Source: Maribacter flavus
GTDB lineage: Bacteria > Bacteroidota > Bacteroidia > Flavobacteriales > Flavobacteriaceae
Length of the DNA stretch: 64,000 nucleotides
Assembly: GCF_008386635.1 (NCBI RefSeq)
Contig: NZ_VUOE01000001.1
Span: 1,674,001-1,738,000, forward strand
Reading direction: 5' to 3'
This document shows positions 44,360 to 53,716 of this stretch, one piece after another (position 1 is the first letter of the stretch; every line of letters starts with the position of its first letter). The position numbers were made by a program, and so were the translations under genes. The notes beneath the pieces are model-generated. The model was not told where the DNA came from. It did no database searches and worked only from the letters and a program-made list of their open reading frames with translations.

Positions 44360-46138
44360 CTACAATTGTTTATCCATTAAAGAAATTACCTCACTTGCCT
44401 TGTCGTAGTCCCTTTGCATTTCTACATTGGAGAATGGGCTATATCTGGCCGCCTCACAATTCTGTAGCAGTCCAATGAATTCGTTTATAGTTGTTTCCTC
44501 TATACCCTTTTTGTTCAAAAGTTGGGAAATTTTATCCTTACTGAATTCAGAGGTTTCTATTTTTAGCTTGGCTTTCAGGTAATTGTGCAGGGCACGTTCC
44601 AAAGCTATATAGAACGCATCTTTGTTGCCAAGTTCCTTTCGGGCTGCGGAAAGATATTTTCTGGCCAATTTATTGGCGCGCTTTATCTTATTTCCCACTA
44701 CATCTTCCGCGATGGCATCCCTTTTCTTCCGTAGGATTATCGCTAAGGGAATTAACAGTAAGGGTAGAAGGAGCCATAAATAATACCGTGTGGACCCAAA
44801 GAAATAAGAGGTTCCCATATTCGTAAGATTGGGGGAAAGCTTTATAAAATTGAATTGGCTCCCCGTAGTCACCACCTGCTGTTTGTTCGTTTGACCAATG
44901 GCCGAGTTGGAGAGGCTTCCACTATTATTGGGCCCCTCAAGTACATTGATGATGATTTCGTCCGAATTTAAGGTCTCGTATCGTTCCGTCTTCGGATTAA
45001 AAAAGCTAAAGGATATAGAAGGGATGGGATACTTGCCCCTAAAAGAAGGTACGATCGTATAACTATTGCTCACTTTTCCCTGCATGCCGCTGAGGTTCGT
45101 GCGTACATCTTCGGTAAACTCCGGTTCATATACTTCCAATGAGCTTGGAAGTTCCGGTTCTGGAAGTTTGAAAAGCTTTAAATTTCCTTTACCGCTAACT
45201 TCAACGGTAGCCTGTAGGGATTCCGTCGCATTTAGTTCCGTTTTTGTTGTATTGACCGAAAAATCGAATTCACCCACAGCTCCGGTGAAATTTGCCGGTT
45301 GATTGGCGGTAGGAAGGCTTTTTACGTTTATTACCCTGTTGCCGGCCGAAACGGTTTTATTGGTTTGGGAATAGATCCTGCCCCCAAAAAAGTCCCTTCT
45401 ACTGGTTGGAACGTCCACGGTGACGTCCAAGGACAAGGGTTCAATTTCCAATTTCCCAGTTTTTTGCGGATAGAGCACCACTCTTTTTAGAACAACATAC
45501 CTGTAAGGTTTGCCTTGATAGGTACCATTTTGTGCCGTTAGCCTAGAAACTTTGATATCCTGACTCCAAAAGTTATTATAAGTAGGATTATCCAGAGGCT
45601 GATAATTGGAAACACTGATATTTGGGCTCACATAGAGTTTATATACCACACTTATGGCTTCGTTGAGGTATGGATTTGTTTTGGAAACCTCGGCCACGAG
45701 ATGCAGGTTTTCATCGGCTACATCCTCTGCCGTCATCTGATCACTGGGCTTGTCCACAGCGGCCGTCACTTCTATTTCCTTTGGGAGAGATTTATAGGTT
45801 TTACCGGCAATAACGATGGTCGCCTGTTCAATAGTAAACTTTCCTTTGGCGGTGGGAGCCAAGGTATAGGAATAGGTTTTGGAATAGCTTCTTACACCAT
45901 TGATCCAGGATGAACTTATGGATTGGGAAGGGCCCATTAAGACCCGGAACCCATTAAAATCCGGGGGATTGAAATTGTCCCCGTCCTTGTTCATGGTAAA
46001 ATCTACACGAAGTCGCTCGTTCAATCCCAATTTTGGTTTGCTCAGCTGTATTTCAAAGGTAACGGCGTCGGCATCCTGCCCCTTCACTAAAAAGGAGAGA
46101 AAGAAAAAAGGAATTAGTATAATTAGCTTCTTGATCAT
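44360..46138 (-). CDS. batD: BatD: BatD/oxygen-tolerance membrane protein
   Basis: The 592-residue protein has a signal peptide (to about 21), a large beta-rich periplasmic region of BatD type (GLNERLRVDFTMNKDGDNF onward) and one membrane helix (YYLWLLLPLLLIPLAIILRKK, about 435-456). A cytosolic helical tail follows. BatD is part of the Bat complex linked to oxygen or oxidative stress tolerance in Bacteroides and Leptospira, although the mechanism is not known. It is 10 nt from batC and 2 nt from batE. Confidence 0.9.
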   Translation of the reverse strand: MIKKLIILIPFFFLSFLVKGQDADAVTFEIQLSKPKLGLNERLRVDFTMNKDGDNFNPPDFNGFRVLMGPSQSISSSWINGVRSYSKTYSYTLAPTAKGKFTIEQATIVIAGKTYKSLPKEIEVTAAVDKPSDQMTAEDVADENLHLVAEVSKTNPYLNEAISVVYKLYVSPNISVSNYQPLDNPTYNNFWSQDIKVSRLTAQNGTYQGKPYRYVVLKRVVLYPQKTGKLEIEPLSLDVTVDVPTSRRDFFGGRIYSQTNKTVSAGNRVINVKSLPTANQPANFTGAVGEFDFSVNTTKTELNATESLQATVEVSGKGNLKLFKLPEPELPSSLEVYEPEFTEDVRTNLSGMQGKVSNSYTIVPSFRGKYPIPSISFSFFNPKTERYETLNSDEIIINVLEGPNNSGSLSNSAIGQTNKQQVVTTGSQFNFIKLSPNLTNMGTSYFFGSTRYYLWLLLPLLLIPLAIILRKKRDAIAEDVVGNKIKRANKLARKYLSAARKELGNKDAFYIALERALHNYLKAKLKIETSEFSKDKISQLLNKKGIEETTINEFIGLLQNCEAARYSPFSNVEMQRDYDKASEVISLMDKQL

Positions 46139-46148
46139 GGACTCTTGC

Positions 46149-47006
46149 CTACCAGTCTTTTTCGTTCTTCACTTTTGCACCTTTTACCTTTTTGGCATCT
46201 ATTTTCTCCTGAACCTGCTTTTCAGCGTTTTGCATCGCCCTTAAAAGGTTCTCTACCTGTTGCTTTGAGAGCTGGTTAGGTTTTCGTTGCGGTTGGTCCT
46301 GGGGTTGGTCGCCTTGCTCTGGTTTCTTGTTCTGCTCCTCTTTTTGGTCACCATCACCTTCTTTGTTCTCATCCTTCTTTTCGTCGCCCTTATCTCCCTC
46401 ATTGCCATTTTCTCCCTGATCTTTGTTGTCCTGGTTTTGGTCCTCCTTATTGTCCCCGTCCTTATTTTGATCCTGGTCCTTTTTGTCCTCTTGGTCCTGC
46501 TGGTCCTTGTTCTCGTCGTTCTTGTCCTTGTTTTCCTCTTCCTCCTTTTTTTGCATTTCCTTGGCCAGGGCAAGATTGTATCGGGTTTCATCGTCCGTAG
46601 GGTCGTTTCTAAGGGCTTCCTTATAGGCTTCCACGGCTTTGGAGTAATCCTTACGTTTCATGAACACGTTGCCCATGTTGTGATAGGCCTTGTGTTTATC
46701 CTTTTTTGATGTGGCGACCTCCCCTGCTTCCTTAAACCTTCCAAAGGCTTCGCTATAGGTTTCGTTATTGTAATAGGCAGTTCCTAAATTATAAGGAGCG
46801 GCCACATTTTCGGGGCTTTTGGCAATGGCCTGTCTGTAATCTACTTCGGCCTGCACAAAATTATTTTCGGAAAGGTTCTTGTTCCCATCCCATGTTAGGT
46901 TGGTAGAGGTCCTTAAGGCCCTCTCCTTTTCCTTTGCATCCTCTTCCTGTGAAAAAACGGAAACGGAAATGAAAAGGAGCAAAAATGTATAGATCAATTT
47001 TCCCAT
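46149..47006 (-). CDS. batC: BatC: TPR protein with charged low-complexity tail
   Basis: The 285-residue protein has a signal peptide (to about 19) and three TPR units (50-150: AAPYNLGTAYYNNETYSEAFGRF, KAYHNMGNVFMKRKDYSKAVEAYKEALRN split across the helices). A roughly 100-residue segment made almost only of K, D, E, Q, N and G follows. Such tails are typical of BatC in Flavobacteriia. The compositional bias creates long shadow frames on both strands. It is 1 nt downstream of batB. Confidence 0.88.
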   Translation of the reverse strand: MGKLIYTFLLLFISVSVFSQEEDAKEKERALRTSTNLTWDGNKNLSENNFVQAEVDYRQAIAKSPENVAAPYNLGTAYYNNETYSEAFGRFKEAGEVATSKKDKHKAYHNMGNVFMKRKDYSKAVEAYKEALRNDPTDDETRYNLALAKEMQKKEEEENKDKNDENKDQQDQEDKKDQDQNKDGDNKEDQNQDNKDQGENGNEGDKGDEKKDENKEGDGDQKEEQNKKPEQGDQPQDQPQRKPNQLSKQQVENLLRAMQNAEKQVQEKIDAKKVKGAKVKNEKDW

Positions 47007-47007
47007 T

Positions 47008-48054
47008 TTATTCCGGATGTTTTTCGTTAAACAAATTGAGTTTCTTCAACCATTTTGTCTTGCGGTCCAAGATAAAAATTTCCAAAAACAGGAACAATAA
47101 TCCAGCCCCCAGAAACCATTGAAATTGGTCCTTGTATTCCGCAAATTGTTTGGCCTCAAACTCTTTTTTATCCATTTGCAGCAATTCTTCTTTGATGAAC
47201 TCTACAGCGGCATCCGTATTGGAACCGTCAATGTAGGCGCCATTGCCCTCATTGGATATTTCGGTCAACACTTCCTCGTTCAGTTTGGTAATTACCACTA
47301 AGCCTTGCGCATCCTTCTTGAGGGATTCCATAACGCCATTTCTTTTTATGGGGATGACAGAACCCTTTTCAGACCCCACACCTATGGTATAGATGGTGAT
47401 TCCCTCATCTACGGCCTCCTCAACGGCACTCATGGTGGAATCTTCCGAATGGTCTTCCCCATCCGAAATTATGAAAAGGACCCTGTTGGTCTGTTCCTCG
47501 TCATCGTAAAACGTAGTGGCCAATTCTATCGCCTCGTTGATGGCCGTTCCTTGCGACGTGAGCATGTCTGTGTTCATGCTTTGTAGAAACATTTTGGCGG
47601 CCCCATAATCCGTTGTAATAGGCAATTGCGGAAAGGCCTGACCTGCATACGCTATTATCCCGATCCTGTCACTGGCCAATTGGTTTATAATTTCCGACAC
47701 CAGTCGTTTTGCTTTTTCCAACCTGTTTGGTGCGATGTCTTCCGCCAACATACTTTTTGAGACGTCCACGGCAAAAACGATGTCCACACCTTCTCTTTTA
47801 ACAGTCTCCAGCTTGGTGCCAATTTTTGGATTTACAAGACCCATTATCAGGGCCGAAAGCCCCAAAAGAAAGAATATAAGCTTTAAGGTGCCTTTGTAAT
47901 AGGATCTGCTAGGCGTCAATCGCTTTAATAATTTGGAATCCGCAAACTTTTTTTGGGTCCTTTTTTTCCAAATCAAAAGCAATAGAAATATGACTATGAT
48001 CACCGGTATGATGAACAATAGATAAAAATATAATTTTTCGTCTAACTGAATCAT
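47008..48054 (-). CDS. batB: BatB: VWA-domain membrane protein
   Basis: The 348-residue protein has two N-terminal membrane helices (about 8-28 and 56-75), a von Willebrand factor A domain with a complete MIDAS (D97-V-S99-K-S101, later T and D) and a C-terminal helix. BatA and BatB are paired VWA proteins thought to form a periplasm-facing complex. It is 3 nt after batA and 1 nt before batC. Confidence 0.92.
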   Translation of the reverse strand: MIQLDEKLYFYLLFIIPVIIVIFLLLLIWKKRTQKKFADSKLLKRLTPSRSYYKGTLKLIFFLLGLSALIMGLVNPKIGTKLETVKREGVDIVFAVDVSKSMLAEDIAPNRLEKAKRLVSEIINQLASDRIGIIAYAGQAFPQLPITTDYGAAKMFLQSMNTDMLTSQGTAINEAIELATTFYDDEEQTNRVLFIISDGEDHSEDSTMSAVEEAVDEGITIYTIGVGSEKGSVIPIKRNGVMESLKKDAQGLVVITKLNEEVLTEISNEGNGAYIDGSNTDAAVEFIKEELLQMDKKEFEAKQFAEYKDQFQWFLGAGLLFLFLEIFILDRKTKWLKKLNLFNEKHPE

Positions 48055-48057
48055 TTT

Positions 48058-49056
48058 CTAAATAAAGCTTCTAAATACCGTATTTCTCAAAACCCATTCC
48101 AAAAGTAACAGGGCACCTGCAAGCAATACCAAAGGTCTAAATTTCTCCTCGTATCGGTAATATTTGAATTCTTCAATATCCGTTTTTTCTAGTTTATTAA
48201 TCTCCTCATAGATTTCTTCCAAGGTCTCATTGTCCGTTGCCCTAAAATATTTTCCGCCCGTAACCTCGGCAATGTTTTTCAAAAGCTCCTCATCGATTTC
48301 TACTTGTCGCATCCCATACCTAAAGGAACCATCGGCATTATATGCTATGGGGGATAGGGCATTCCCATTGGTTCCCAGACCAATAGTGTAGGTTTTAATA
48401 TCGAACTCTATGGCAAGATCTGCCGCGGTCTGAGGTTCGATAAACCCGGAATTGTTCACCCCGTCGGTCAGTAGAATAATGATCTTACTTTTTGCCTTGC
48501 TTTCCTTCAACCTGTTTACGGATGTGGCCAGACCCATTCCAATGGCCGTGCCATCCTCCAGTTGCCCATAGGTTATTTCGTTCAGTGCATTGAGCACGAT
48601 GTTTTTGTCCGTGGTAATGGGTGTTTTCGTATACCCTTCACCCGCATAGGCCACCAAACCAATACGGTCATTGGGCCTTTTTTTGATAAAATCCGCAGCG
48701 ACTTCCTTAAGGGCGGATAGGCGATTTGGTTTAAGGTCCCGTGCCAACATACTGGAAGAGACGTCTATGGCCATAACAATGTCGATACCCCTTGTAGTTT
48801 TGGTACGTGTGGATATATCTTCCGTTTGAGGCCTGGCCATGGCAATAATAATCGCACTTAGGGCCAAAAGCCTTAGGACAAAAAGCCCCGGTTTTAACTT
48901 TGGGAGAATACTTTTGTACTGAAAACTCTTGATCGTGGCTATTTTGAGGGCTGCGGTTTCTTCCTTACGTTTGAATATATACCATACCAACGCCAATGGC
49001 AGTGCTAAAAAAAGCCAAAAGAATTCCGGATTTGCAAATGATATATTATCTAACAT
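48058..49056 (-). CDS. batA: BatA: VWA-domain membrane protein
   Basis: The 332-residue protein resembles BatB: N-terminal helices (about 10-28 and 58-75), a VWA domain with MIDAS D98-V-S100-S-S102, and a C-terminal membrane helix. It directly abuts the preceding BatD-like fusion gene with no spacer and lies 3 nt before batB. Confidence 0.92.
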   Translation of the reverse strand: MLDNISFANPEFFWLFLALPLALVWYIFKRKEETAALKIATIKSFQYKSILPKLKPGLFVLRLLALSAIIIAMARPQTEDISTRTKTTRGIDIVMAIDVSSSMLARDLKPNRLSALKEVAADFIKKRPNDRIGLVAYAGEGYTKTPITTDKNIVLNALNEITYGQLEDGTAIGMGLATSVNRLKESKAKSKIIILLTDGVNNSGFIEPQTAADLAIEFDIKTYTIGLGTNGNALSPIAYNADGSFRYGMRQVEIDEELLKNIAEVTGGKYFRATDNETLEEIYEEINKLEKTDIEEFKYYRYEEKFRPLVLLAGALLLLEWVLRNTVFRSFI

Positions 49057-50712
49057 TTAAACATCTGTTTTAACTTCTACAGTGGAAAGAATCCTATCCA
49101 CAATATCCTGTGCGTAGGTGTCATCTTCCAACCAGGTAAGGATTACGTTCTGTTGGAATCCCTTGCCCCCAAAGAGTAGTACGGTGTACTCGCCCTTTAC
49201 CAATTCTTTGGAATTTGGGACGGGAAAATCGCCGCTACCAAATACTTTGATACCTTTTACACCGCTAATGGTAGTGAACTCCTCCTGCTTTGTAATAATG
49301 TTCTTGGTACCTTGACTTTCAAAACCCTGAATGATCTGTTCAATGGTCTGCTCAAAGGGAGCTTCCATTTCTGGGTTCATGGTCACGGAAGTCGTCCCCA
49401 CGGTAAAAAGTCCGATGGGGCTATGGTATGAAAATGCCTGAATATCCTGAATGTTGGCCTTTGCCTCCGGAGGCAGTTTCACTTCTTGCCGCACCAAGAC
49501 TTTTGGGGTTTCCAAAATAATAGGGGGAAAACCATAGGAGCTGGAAATCCATTCCCCTTCCAATAATTCCTTGGTGGGGTGGCCAAGGACCGTATCCTTT
49601 AAATAGGTAAACCCGAATTTGAACCCAGCAATCAACACTCCCAGAACGATGACTCCTGCCAAGGTAGAAAGTCCAATAATGAGCTTTCTTTTCTGTTTTC
49701 TTCGGCCCAGTTCCTCCAAATATTCCGCTTGTTGCATCAATTCTTCTTCCGTTGGTTCAGGCAGGGCTTCGTGGGTTTTGACCACGATCTGCTCCACCAA
49801 TTTTCGGTCCTGCTCCGCTACGGAGGTGGAAGGTTTGGTCCTGGCGAACTTTACCAGATCCGCCGTCTGAAGTATGTTCCTAAACTGTTGGATGGTATCC
49901 TTGTCCAACTGCAATTCCCCGGAATCGCTCAAGAGTTCCAAGCGTTCTATTAACTGGCCCGTAGTACTTTCCAGAGCGGCTACATGTGCCTCTTCTTCCA
50001 AATAGGCACGAACGATCGTCGTTAATTCCGAATAGTATTCCTTGAACTCATCCTGGATTAAGTATTTGGAATTTTCAAGTCGCTTCAACTCCAAAAGCGC
50101 CCTGTCGTAGGGAGGTAACAAGGCTTCTTTTTCTTCTTGGGTCAAAGGCTTTTTCCGTAGTACGAACCAATAAAAAAGTCCGCCAAGTACCAATAGTACC
50201 AATAGCCCAATAACCACGTACTTCCACCATCCCATATAACTTTTCTCTACATTGATGAGGGGTTTAATGTCGTACATCTTCTGGGCAATGGTATCCACCG
50301 GAACCGTTTCTACATGGATCATTGTGCTATCCGTAAAATAGCCTATGCCATTGATTTCAATGCGTTGGGTGGGCAGTTTATAGGAACCGGAATCGAATTG
50401 TGTAAGTGCATATATTTTTTGGAGGGTAAGCCTGTCGTTTTTTCGTGTGGTATCCGTTGCGAACGCCTCTACTGTTTCCAGCGGGGAAAAGGTCTGACCT
50501 TCCGGAAAGATTACCTGATCGGTAGAATCCACTTCCACGGAAACCTTCCATTGGACCTGTTCCCCAATTTTAATATACGTAGTGTCTACGGATGTCCTGA
50601 TATTCCGATTTTCTTGGGCCTTTACGGTTGAAAGGGACAAAATAAGGCACACAAACGCCAGGAACCTTGCCATTCGCATTACTGGAAAATGTGTGGTTGA
50701 AATAATCCGCAT
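49057..50712 (-). CDS. BatD-like two-span membrane protein of the Bat operon
   Basis: The 551-residue protein has a signal peptide, a BatD-like beta-rich domain (about 35-145), a membrane helix (about 163-186) and a cytosolic helical part (LLPPYDRALLELKRLEN) resembling the DUF4381 proteins of other Bat operons. A second helix (about 343-368) and an extra C-terminal domain (about 375-551) without recognised family follow. The start may be 50712, 3 nt after DUF58, or one of the next two methionines (50679, 50673), which give a cleaner signal peptide. A role in the Bat complex is inferred from position. Confidence 0.75.
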   Translation of the reverse strand: MRIISTTHFPVMRMARFLAFVCLILSLSTVKAQENRNIRTSVDTTYIKIGEQVQWKVSVEVDSTDQVIFPEGQTFSPLETVEAFATDTTRKNDRLTLQKIYALTQFDSGSYKLPTQRIEINGIGYFTDSTMIHVETVPVDTIAQKMYDIKPLINVEKSYMGWWKYVVIGLLVLLVLGGLFYWFVLRKKPLTQEEKEALLPPYDRALLELKRLENSKYLIQDEFKEYYSELTTIVRAYLEEEAHVAALESTTGQLIERLELLSDSGELQLDKDTIQQFRNILQTADLVKFARTKPSTSVAEQDRKLVEQIVVKTHEALPEPTEEELMQQAEYLEELGRRKQKRKLIIGLSTLAGVIVLGVLIAGFKFGFTYLKDTVLGHPTKELLEGEWISSSYGFPPIILETPKVLVRQEVKLPPEAKANIQDIQAFSYHSPIGLFTVGTTSVTMNPEMEAPFEQTIEQIIQGFESQGTKNIITKQEEFTTISGVKGIKVFGSGDFPVPNSKELVKGEYTVLLFGGKGFQQNVILTWLEDDTYAQDIVDRILSTVEVKTDV

Positions 50713-50715
50713 TTT

Positions 50716-51582
50716 TTATCCTCTTCTTTTAAAATAGCCCAATAGCTTTTTTACATAGCTTTCGTCTACCCTGCAATCCAAAACCCCGCAACCCGATTTT
50801 GTAAAGGTTTCCTTGAAATAATTGACCCGATTCCTGTAGTATTCCGCATAGGAATTGCGCACTTTCTTGGATTGGGTATTGATCAATTGCAATGCACCGG
50901 TCTCCGCATCAATCATTTGGACCAATCCTAGGTTTGGAATTTCTTCCTCGCGTTCGTCATATACCCGTATTCCCGTCACGTCATGTTTGTTGCCCGTAAT
51001 TTTTAAGGTCTTCTCATAGTCGTCCGCAATAAAATCCGACAATACAAAAACGATCGCCTTTTTCTTCATTACATTGGTAAGGTATTTTAGGGCTTCGCCG
51101 ATATCCGTTCTGTTGCTTTTAGGGGTAAATTCTAATAGCTCCCGTATGATTCGCAATACATGGGTCTTCCCCTTTTTTGGTGGGATGAAAAGTTCCACTT
51201 GGTCCGAAAATAAAAGTACCCCCACTTTATCGTTATTCTGTAAGGCACTAAAGGCCAATGTGGCCGATATTTCCGTAACTATTTCGTTTTTGAACTGATT
51301 TTTGGTGCCAAAAAATTCCGAACCGCTCACATCCACCATGAGCATCATGGTAAGTTCCCGTTCTTCCTCAAATACCTTTACAAAAGGCTCATTATACCGC
51401 GCGGTCACGTTCCAATCGATACTTCTAACATCGTCCCCAAATTGATACTGCCGTACCTCGCTAAAAGTCATACCCCTTCCCTTGAACGTAGAATGGTATT
51501 CCCCACCAAAAATATGGTCGGACAGACGGCGTGTCTTGATTTCAATCTTACGTACTTTTTTGAGTAATTCCTTGGTATCCAT
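50716..51582 (-). CDS. DUF58 domain protein of the Bat operon
   Basis: The 288-residue protein is a DUF58 family member with GRGMTFSEVRQYQFGDDVRSIDWNVTAR split over the family motif, and a VWA-like core (MMLMVDVSGSEFFG). DUF58 proteins go with MoxR ATPases and may act as cofactors or insertases. No membrane span is obvious. It lies 88 nt after moxR and 3 nt before the next gene. Confidence 0.92.
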   Translation of the reverse strand: MDTKELLKKVRKIEIKTRRLSDHIFGGEYHSTFKGRGMTFSEVRQYQFGDDVRSIDWNVTARYNEPFVKVFEEERELTMMLMVDVSGSEFFGTKNQFKNEIVTEISATLAFSALQNNDKVGVLLFSDQVELFIPPKKGKTHVLRIIRELLEFTPKSNRTDIGEALKYLTNVMKKKAIVFVLSDFIADDYEKTLKITGNKHDVTGIRVYDEREEEIPNLGLVQMIDAETGALQLINTQSKKVRNSYAEYYRNRVNYFKETFTKSGCGVLDCRVDESYVKKLLGYFKRRG

Positions 51583-51595
51583 TTGGTCTAGTAAA

Positions 51596-51664
51596 CAGTT
51601 TTCAGCAAGCAGTATTCAGTAGGGAACACAATATTGTGTACTGCCAACCGCATCTGCCAACCGC
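51596..51664. repeat. Repeat-rich spacer between moxR and DUF58 genes
   Basis: In an operon otherwise spaced by 0-10 nt, this 88-bp gap holds two copies of CAGTnTTCAG (51596-51605, 51610-51619), a perfect 14-nt palindrome ACACAATATTGTGT (51626-51639) and two copies of CTGCCAACCGC (51641-51651, 51654-51664). It looks like an inserted intergenic repeat of the kind seen in Flavobacteriaceae. A role in tuning expression is possible but not shown. Confidence 0.6.
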
Positions 51665-51670
51665 CCACTT

Positions 51671-52672
51671 TTAAGGTACTTCTATCTCGTTTACGATTTT
51701 GTTGATGATTTCCTCAGAAGTAATGTTTTCGGCCTCTGCCTCATAGGTAATGCCTATTCTATGCCTTAGAACATCGTGGACTACGGCCCTAACATCTTCC
51801 GGAACAACATAGCCCCTGCGTTTAATAAAGGCATAACATTTTGCCGCTACGCCTAAGTTGATACTTCCCCTGGGCGAGGCACCAAAACTGATAAGGGGCT
51901 TCAATTTTTCAAGGTTATATTTTTCAGGGTAACGGGTAGCGAAAATAATGTCGAGAATGTATTTTTCAATTTTTTCGTCCATGTATACTTCCCTAACGGC
52001 CTTTTGGGCACTCAAGATCTGATTTAAGGAAACCACGGGTTTTACGCTTTCAAATCCACCTAAAAGATTCTGGCGCATAATCAACTGTTCCTCGTTCATT
52101 TTGGGGTAGTCGATAACTGTTTTCAGCATAAAACGGTCAACCTGTGCTTCGGGCAAGGGATAGGTTCCTTCCTGTTCAACCGGGTTTTGCGTGGCCATAA
52201 CTAGAAAAGGTTTGTCCAGAATAAAGGTTTCGTCACCTATGGTCACCTGTTTTTCCTGCATGGCCTCCAATAGGGCGGATTGTACCTTTGCGGGAGCCCT
52301 GTTGATTTCATCGGCCAAGACAAAATTGGCAAAAATGGGACCTTTTTTTATGGAGAAATCGTTCTCTTTTATATTGTAGATGAGTGTACCCACAACGTCT
52401 GCGGGAAGTAGATCTGGGGTAAACTGGATCCTACTGAAACTTCCCTTTACTGCCTTGGCCAAGGTGTTGATCGCCAAAGTCTTTGCCAGACCGGGAACAC
52501 CTTCCAAAAGGATATGCCCCTGCCCCAACAGGCCAATCAGCAGGCGCTCAACCATGTGTTTCTGACCAACTATGACTTTGTTCATTTCAAGAACAAGTAA
52601 ATCAATAAATGCGCTTTCCTGTGCTATTTTCTCATTGACCGCACTTATGTCTACAGTTGTATTTTCTTCCAT
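51671..52672 (-). CDS. MoxR family AAA+ ATPase
   Basis: The 333-residue ATPase heads the Bat operon. Walker A G58-VPGLAKT65, Walker B (FVLADEINRAP) and the sensor MATQNPVEQEGTYPLPEAQ are all present. MoxR ATPases act as chaperones that load or activate VWA-protein partners; here these would be BatA, BatB and the DUF58 protein. It is divergent from the aldo/keto reductase gene. Confidence 0.94.
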   Translation of the reverse strand: MEENTTVDISAVNEKIAQESAFIDLLVLEMNKVIVGQKHMVERLLIGLLGQGHILLEGVPGLAKTLAINTLAKAVKGSFSRIQFTPDLLPADVVGTLIYNIKENDFSIKKGPIFANFVLADEINRAPAKVQSALLEAMQEKQVTIGDETFILDKPFLVMATQNPVEQEGTYPLPEAQVDRFMLKTVIDYPKMNEEQLIMRQNLLGGFESVKPVVSLNQILSAQKAVREVYMDEKIEKYILDIIFATRYPEKYNLEKLKPLISFGASPRGSINLGVAAKCYAFIKRRGYVVPEDVRAVVHDVLRHRIGITYEAEAENITSEEIINKIVNEIEVP

Positions 52673-52757
52673 GTATCAGATACTATTTCGCGAAATTTAG
52701 CTAAAAATTTAACAGTTGTGCAAATTGAAAATTAATTGGTTGAGTAGCTGTTAACGA

Positions 52758-52790
52758 TTGGTTAAAAAATGGTAGAAGGCCCTATTTTTG
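52758..52790 (+). promoter_or_regulatory. Predicted promoter of aldo/keto reductase operon
   Basis: TTG at 52758-52760 and TATTTTTG at 52783-52790 are separated by 22 bases, a full consensus match. The ATG is 39 nt downstream. Confidence 0.6.
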
Positions 52791-52829
52791 TGAAGTATTT
52801 ATGGTATTTCTTTTTAATTTAACTTCTTA

Positions 52830-53705
52830 ATGAACAGCACTACGGAATATTCCAAAATTATTGCCGGTACCATGACCTGGGGCAAATGGGGGAAAAGACT
52901 TACAACCGATGAAATGGTATGCTTGATGAACCATTGCGTGGATCTTGGTATAACCACATTTGACCATGCGGATATCTATGGAGATTATACCACCGAGGCG
53001 GATTTTGGCGCGGCCTTTTCAAAAAGCGGCATACAAAGGGAAAACGTTCAATTTATCAGTAAATGCGGAATCCAGTTCAAGGTTGAATCCAGGAGCAACA
53101 AGGTAAAGCACTATGATTACGACAGTGAATATATCATTTGGTCCGTGGAGCAATCCTTACAGAAACTGAACACGGAGTATCTGGACCTGCTATTATTGCA
53201 TAGACCGAGTCCCCTTATGGATCCGGAGGAGATTTCACTTGCTATATCCAAACTAAAACAGGAGGGAAAAATCAAGCAATTTGGGGTTTCCAATTTTAGC
53301 CCATCACAAATAAAATTATTGGAAACCAAAGTGAAGGTTGAAGGGAATCAAGTGGAATGCTCCCTTACCAGCAACGATGTTATGGATAACGGCACCCTTG
53401 ATGATTGTATCATTAAAGGCCGTATGGTCATGGCATGGAGTCCGTTGGGCACGTATTTCAGAAAATCATCTGACCGTACCAATCGCATCCAAAAGATAAT
53501 CGACCAATTGGCGCCAAAATATAATGCCACTGAAGACCAATTGTTGCTTGCCTGGGTATTACGACATCCGGCCGGCATCCGCCCCGTGGTTGGAACGGCC
53601 AACGAAGTCCGACTTGCCCTGGCGATCAAGGCCTTGGAAATCCAAATGGAATTGGAGGATTGGTTTCTTTTATTGGAAGCGAGCAATGGCAGTGAAGTAG
53701 CATAA
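52830..53705 (+). CDS. Aldo/keto reductase
   Basis: The 291-residue protein is a TIM-barrel NADPH-dependent reductase related to the YdhF group. Catalytic residues are visible in FDHADIYGDY (D and Y), KCGIQ (K) and LLLHRPSP (H). Substrate unknown. It is the first gene of an operon with an SDR and an AlbA_2 protein, 11 nt before the SDR. Confidence 0.92.
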   Translation: MNSTTEYSKIIAGTMTWGKWGKRLTTDEMVCLMNHCVDLGITTFDHADIYGDYTTEADFGAAFSKSGIQRENVQFISKCGIQFKVESRSNKVKHYDYDSEYIIWSVEQSLQKLNTEYLDLLLLHRPSPLMDPEEISLAISKLKQEGKIKQFGVSNFSPSQIKLLETKVKVEGNQVECSLTSNDVMDNGTLDDCIIKGRMVMAWSPLGTYFRKSSDRTNRIQKIIDQLAPKYNATEDQLLLAWVLRHPAGIRPVVGTANEVRLALAIKALEIQMELEDWFLLLEASNGSEVA

Positions 53706-53716
53706 AATTAAATATA

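Noticed and set aside
46253..46709. Two long frames (112 and 140 residues) in batC
   Set aside because: They are shadows of the charged low-complexity tail of BatC; one gives a pure hydrophobic run and the other a pure Arg/Thr run, both artefacts of biased codons.
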